Assembly: GCF_030523985.1 (NCBI RefSeq)
Contig: NZ_JAUNHK010000039.1
Coordinates: forward strand, 5,993 to 21,457
Reading direction: 5' to 3'
Origin: Deinococcus sp.
GTDB taxonomy: Bacteria > Deinococcota > Deinococci > Deinococcales > Deinococcaceae
DNA: 15,465 nucleotides
Shown here: positions 14,322 through 15,465 of the stretch, piece after piece
Layout of the letters: each line of letters begins with the position of its first letter
Numbering within the stretch: position 1 is the stretch's first letter
Notes under the pieces: generated by a model
Told to the model about the DNA's origin: nothing
Databases searched by the model: none
Seen by the model: only the letters and a program-made list of their open reading frames with translations
Position numbers and translations under genes: made by a program

Positions 14322-14947
14322 GTAAACAGGTTCCTTCCTACGCGCACCAGCGTAGCGCCCGCCGCGATCGCCAGGGGATAGTCGTCACTCATCCCCATGC
14401 TGAGTTCGCTCAGACCCAGGTCATGGGCCTGCCGCGCTGTTTCGAGGAAGACAGCCTCGGCCCGTGCCTCATCGTCATACGGAGCCATCGTCATGAGTCC
14501 CCGCACTTCCAAACCAGTCGCCTGAATCGCCCGCAACGCCAAAGGCAATTCCTGCGGCAAAAAGCCATGCTTCCGCGCCTCACCATTGTGCCGCTGAAGG
14601 AGCAGCGCAGGCGCGTGCCCCCATTTCTGCGCCGCCTCAGCGAGTGCTTCAGCCTGCCAGACCTCCTCAATGGAATGCACCAGGCTCACGCCACGCAGAT
14701 ATTTGATCTTGTTGCGTTGCAACGGCCCGATAAAGTGCCACTCTGCTTCCGGCCAAGCCGCCGACTTGTCCCGCAGTTCCTGACCACGATTTTCTGCCAG
14801 GGGAAACGCGCCGTGCGGCAGAACCTTCTGCTCTATTTCCTCCAGCGTATGCCCCTTCGTCACCGCGACCAACCGCACCGACCCGGCGGGCCGCCCGGCA
14901 GCGGCTTCCACCTCCCGAATCCGGGCAAGAACTTCCGGCACACTCAC
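14318..14947 (-). CDS. yggS: YggS-family PLP-binding protein (PLP homeostasis)
   Basis: A 209-aa alanine-racemase-fold protein that binds pyridoxal phosphate and balances free PLP; no catalytic reaction is established for the family. The PLP lysine is K31 in LVAVTKGHT. ENRGQEL (52-58), WHFIGPLQRNK (70-80) and ELSMGMSDDYPLAI (181-194) are family motifs, the last binding the phosphate; VRVGRNLF ends the protein. The start is GTG at 14947, with AAGGGAG 8 nt upstream and a TACAAT -10 further up, so this gene has a leader. It overlaps divIVA. In Bacillus the homologue YlmE sits in the ylm-divIVA cluster, so the pairing is conserved in spirit but compressed here. Confidence 0.93.
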   Translation of the reverse strand: MSVPEVLARIREVEAAAGRPAGSVRLVAVTKGHTLEEIEQKVLPHGAFPLAENRGQELRDKSAAWPEAEWHFIGPLQRNKIKYLRGVSLVHSIEEVWQAEALAEAAQKWGHAPALLLQRHNGEARKHGFLPQELPLALRAIQATGLEVRGLMTMAPYDDEARAEAVFLETARQAHDLGLSELSMGMSDDYPLAIAAGATLVRVGRNLFT

Positions 14948-14973
14948 TCGTTCCGCTCCCTTCGCACCCTGGC

Positions 14974-14979
14974 ATTGTA
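14974..14979 (-). promoter_or_regulatory. -10 box (TACAAT) for the yggS-divIVA operon
   Basis: TACAAT on the minus strand is a near-consensus -10, 26 nt before the GTG at 14947, leaving room for a short leader with AAGGGAG. The -35 position is an A run, and two direct repeats lie just upstream. Confidence 0.55.
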
Positions 14980-14993
14980 GAGAGTCCTCAAAA

Positions 14994-15037
14994 ATATTTT
15001 TTCACAAATCAAAAAACAAAATATTTATTTCACAAAT
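14994..15037. repeat. AT-rich imperfect direct repeats upstream of yggS-divIVA
   Basis: ATATTTTTTCACAAAT (14994-15009) and ATATTTATTTCACAAAT (15021-15037) are near copies, sharing TTTCACAAAT exactly at 15000-15009 and 15028-15037, 28 nt apart. The surrounding 14989-15051 is almost all A and T in a GC-rich genome. They lie upstream of the TACAAT -10, suiting an UP element, bent DNA or a regulator site. TTGTGA in the repeat resembles a CRP half-site, but no full site is present. Confidence 0.5.
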
Positions 15038-15045
15038 TTTCCAAT

Positions 15046-15075
15046 AAAAAAGCCCCACTACGCAAGCAGCAGGGC
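15046..15075 (-). terminator. Rho-independent terminator of tpiA
   Basis: On the minus strand GCCCTGCT (15075-15068) pairs with AGTGGGGC (15059-15052), eight pairs with two G-U wobbles, around an 8-nt loop, followed by six T (15051-15046). It begins 12 nt after the tpiA stop. Confidence 0.8.
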
Positions 15076-15087
15076 AGAGGAAACAAC

Positions 15088-15465
<378 letters not shown>

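Overview
The window is high-GC bacterial chromosome and looks like Deinococcus, probably D. radiodurans or a close relative. Three things point there: the gene set (a DrwH-like WHy/LEA14 lipoprotein, a yggS-divIVA pair, and a topA with a Lys/Ala tail), short AT-rich islands between GC-rich genes, and a start-site layout in which a TANNNT -10 box lies only 4-7 nt before the start codon. That layout implies leaderless mRNAs, known to be common in Deinococcus. The genus call rests on recognition, not on a database search.

Layout. 1-1382 (+): the 3' end of nanE, then a sugar ABC transporter solute-binding protein, closed by a strong hairpin (1393-1439) that also serves the convergent msrB (1448-1909, -). 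2059-3276 (+): a lipoprotein with an alpha/beta-hydrolase core, followed by a possible 28-aa reading frame overlapping its stop. 3374-6790 (-): in transcription order a GH13 alpha-glucosidase, hypoxanthine phosphoribosyltransferase and an amidase-signature enzyme, 51 nt apart and each with its own -10-like box. 6937-10133 (-): topA followed 11 nt later by a small possibly cupin-like gene. 10244-11002 (+): a BtuF/FecB-like binding protein without a signal peptide. 11087-11572 (-): the WHy-domain lipoprotein, divergent from 11670-13321 (+), which holds an exported probable beta-rich envelope protein and a LolA-like periplasmic protein. 13308-14947 (-): yggS and divIVA, overlapping by ATGA. 14948-15087 is a very AT-rich spacer with direct repeats and the tpiA terminator; tpiA (-) runs off the right edge.

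How the genes relate. This is mostly housekeeping and envelope biology: carbohydrate uptake and cleavage, purine salvage, oxidative repair of methionine, DNA topology, envelope protection and lipid or lipoprotein traffic, cell division and glycolysis. I see no CRISPR array, insertion sequence, phage gene, tRNA or rRNA, and no convincing new multigene system. The best leads are the leaderless promoter set, a sigma-region-4-like segment at the end of TopA, the signal-less BtuF-like protein, the envelope/desiccation group at 11.1-13.3 kb, and several dyads or direct repeats over promoters. No gap between genes exceeds 150 nt.
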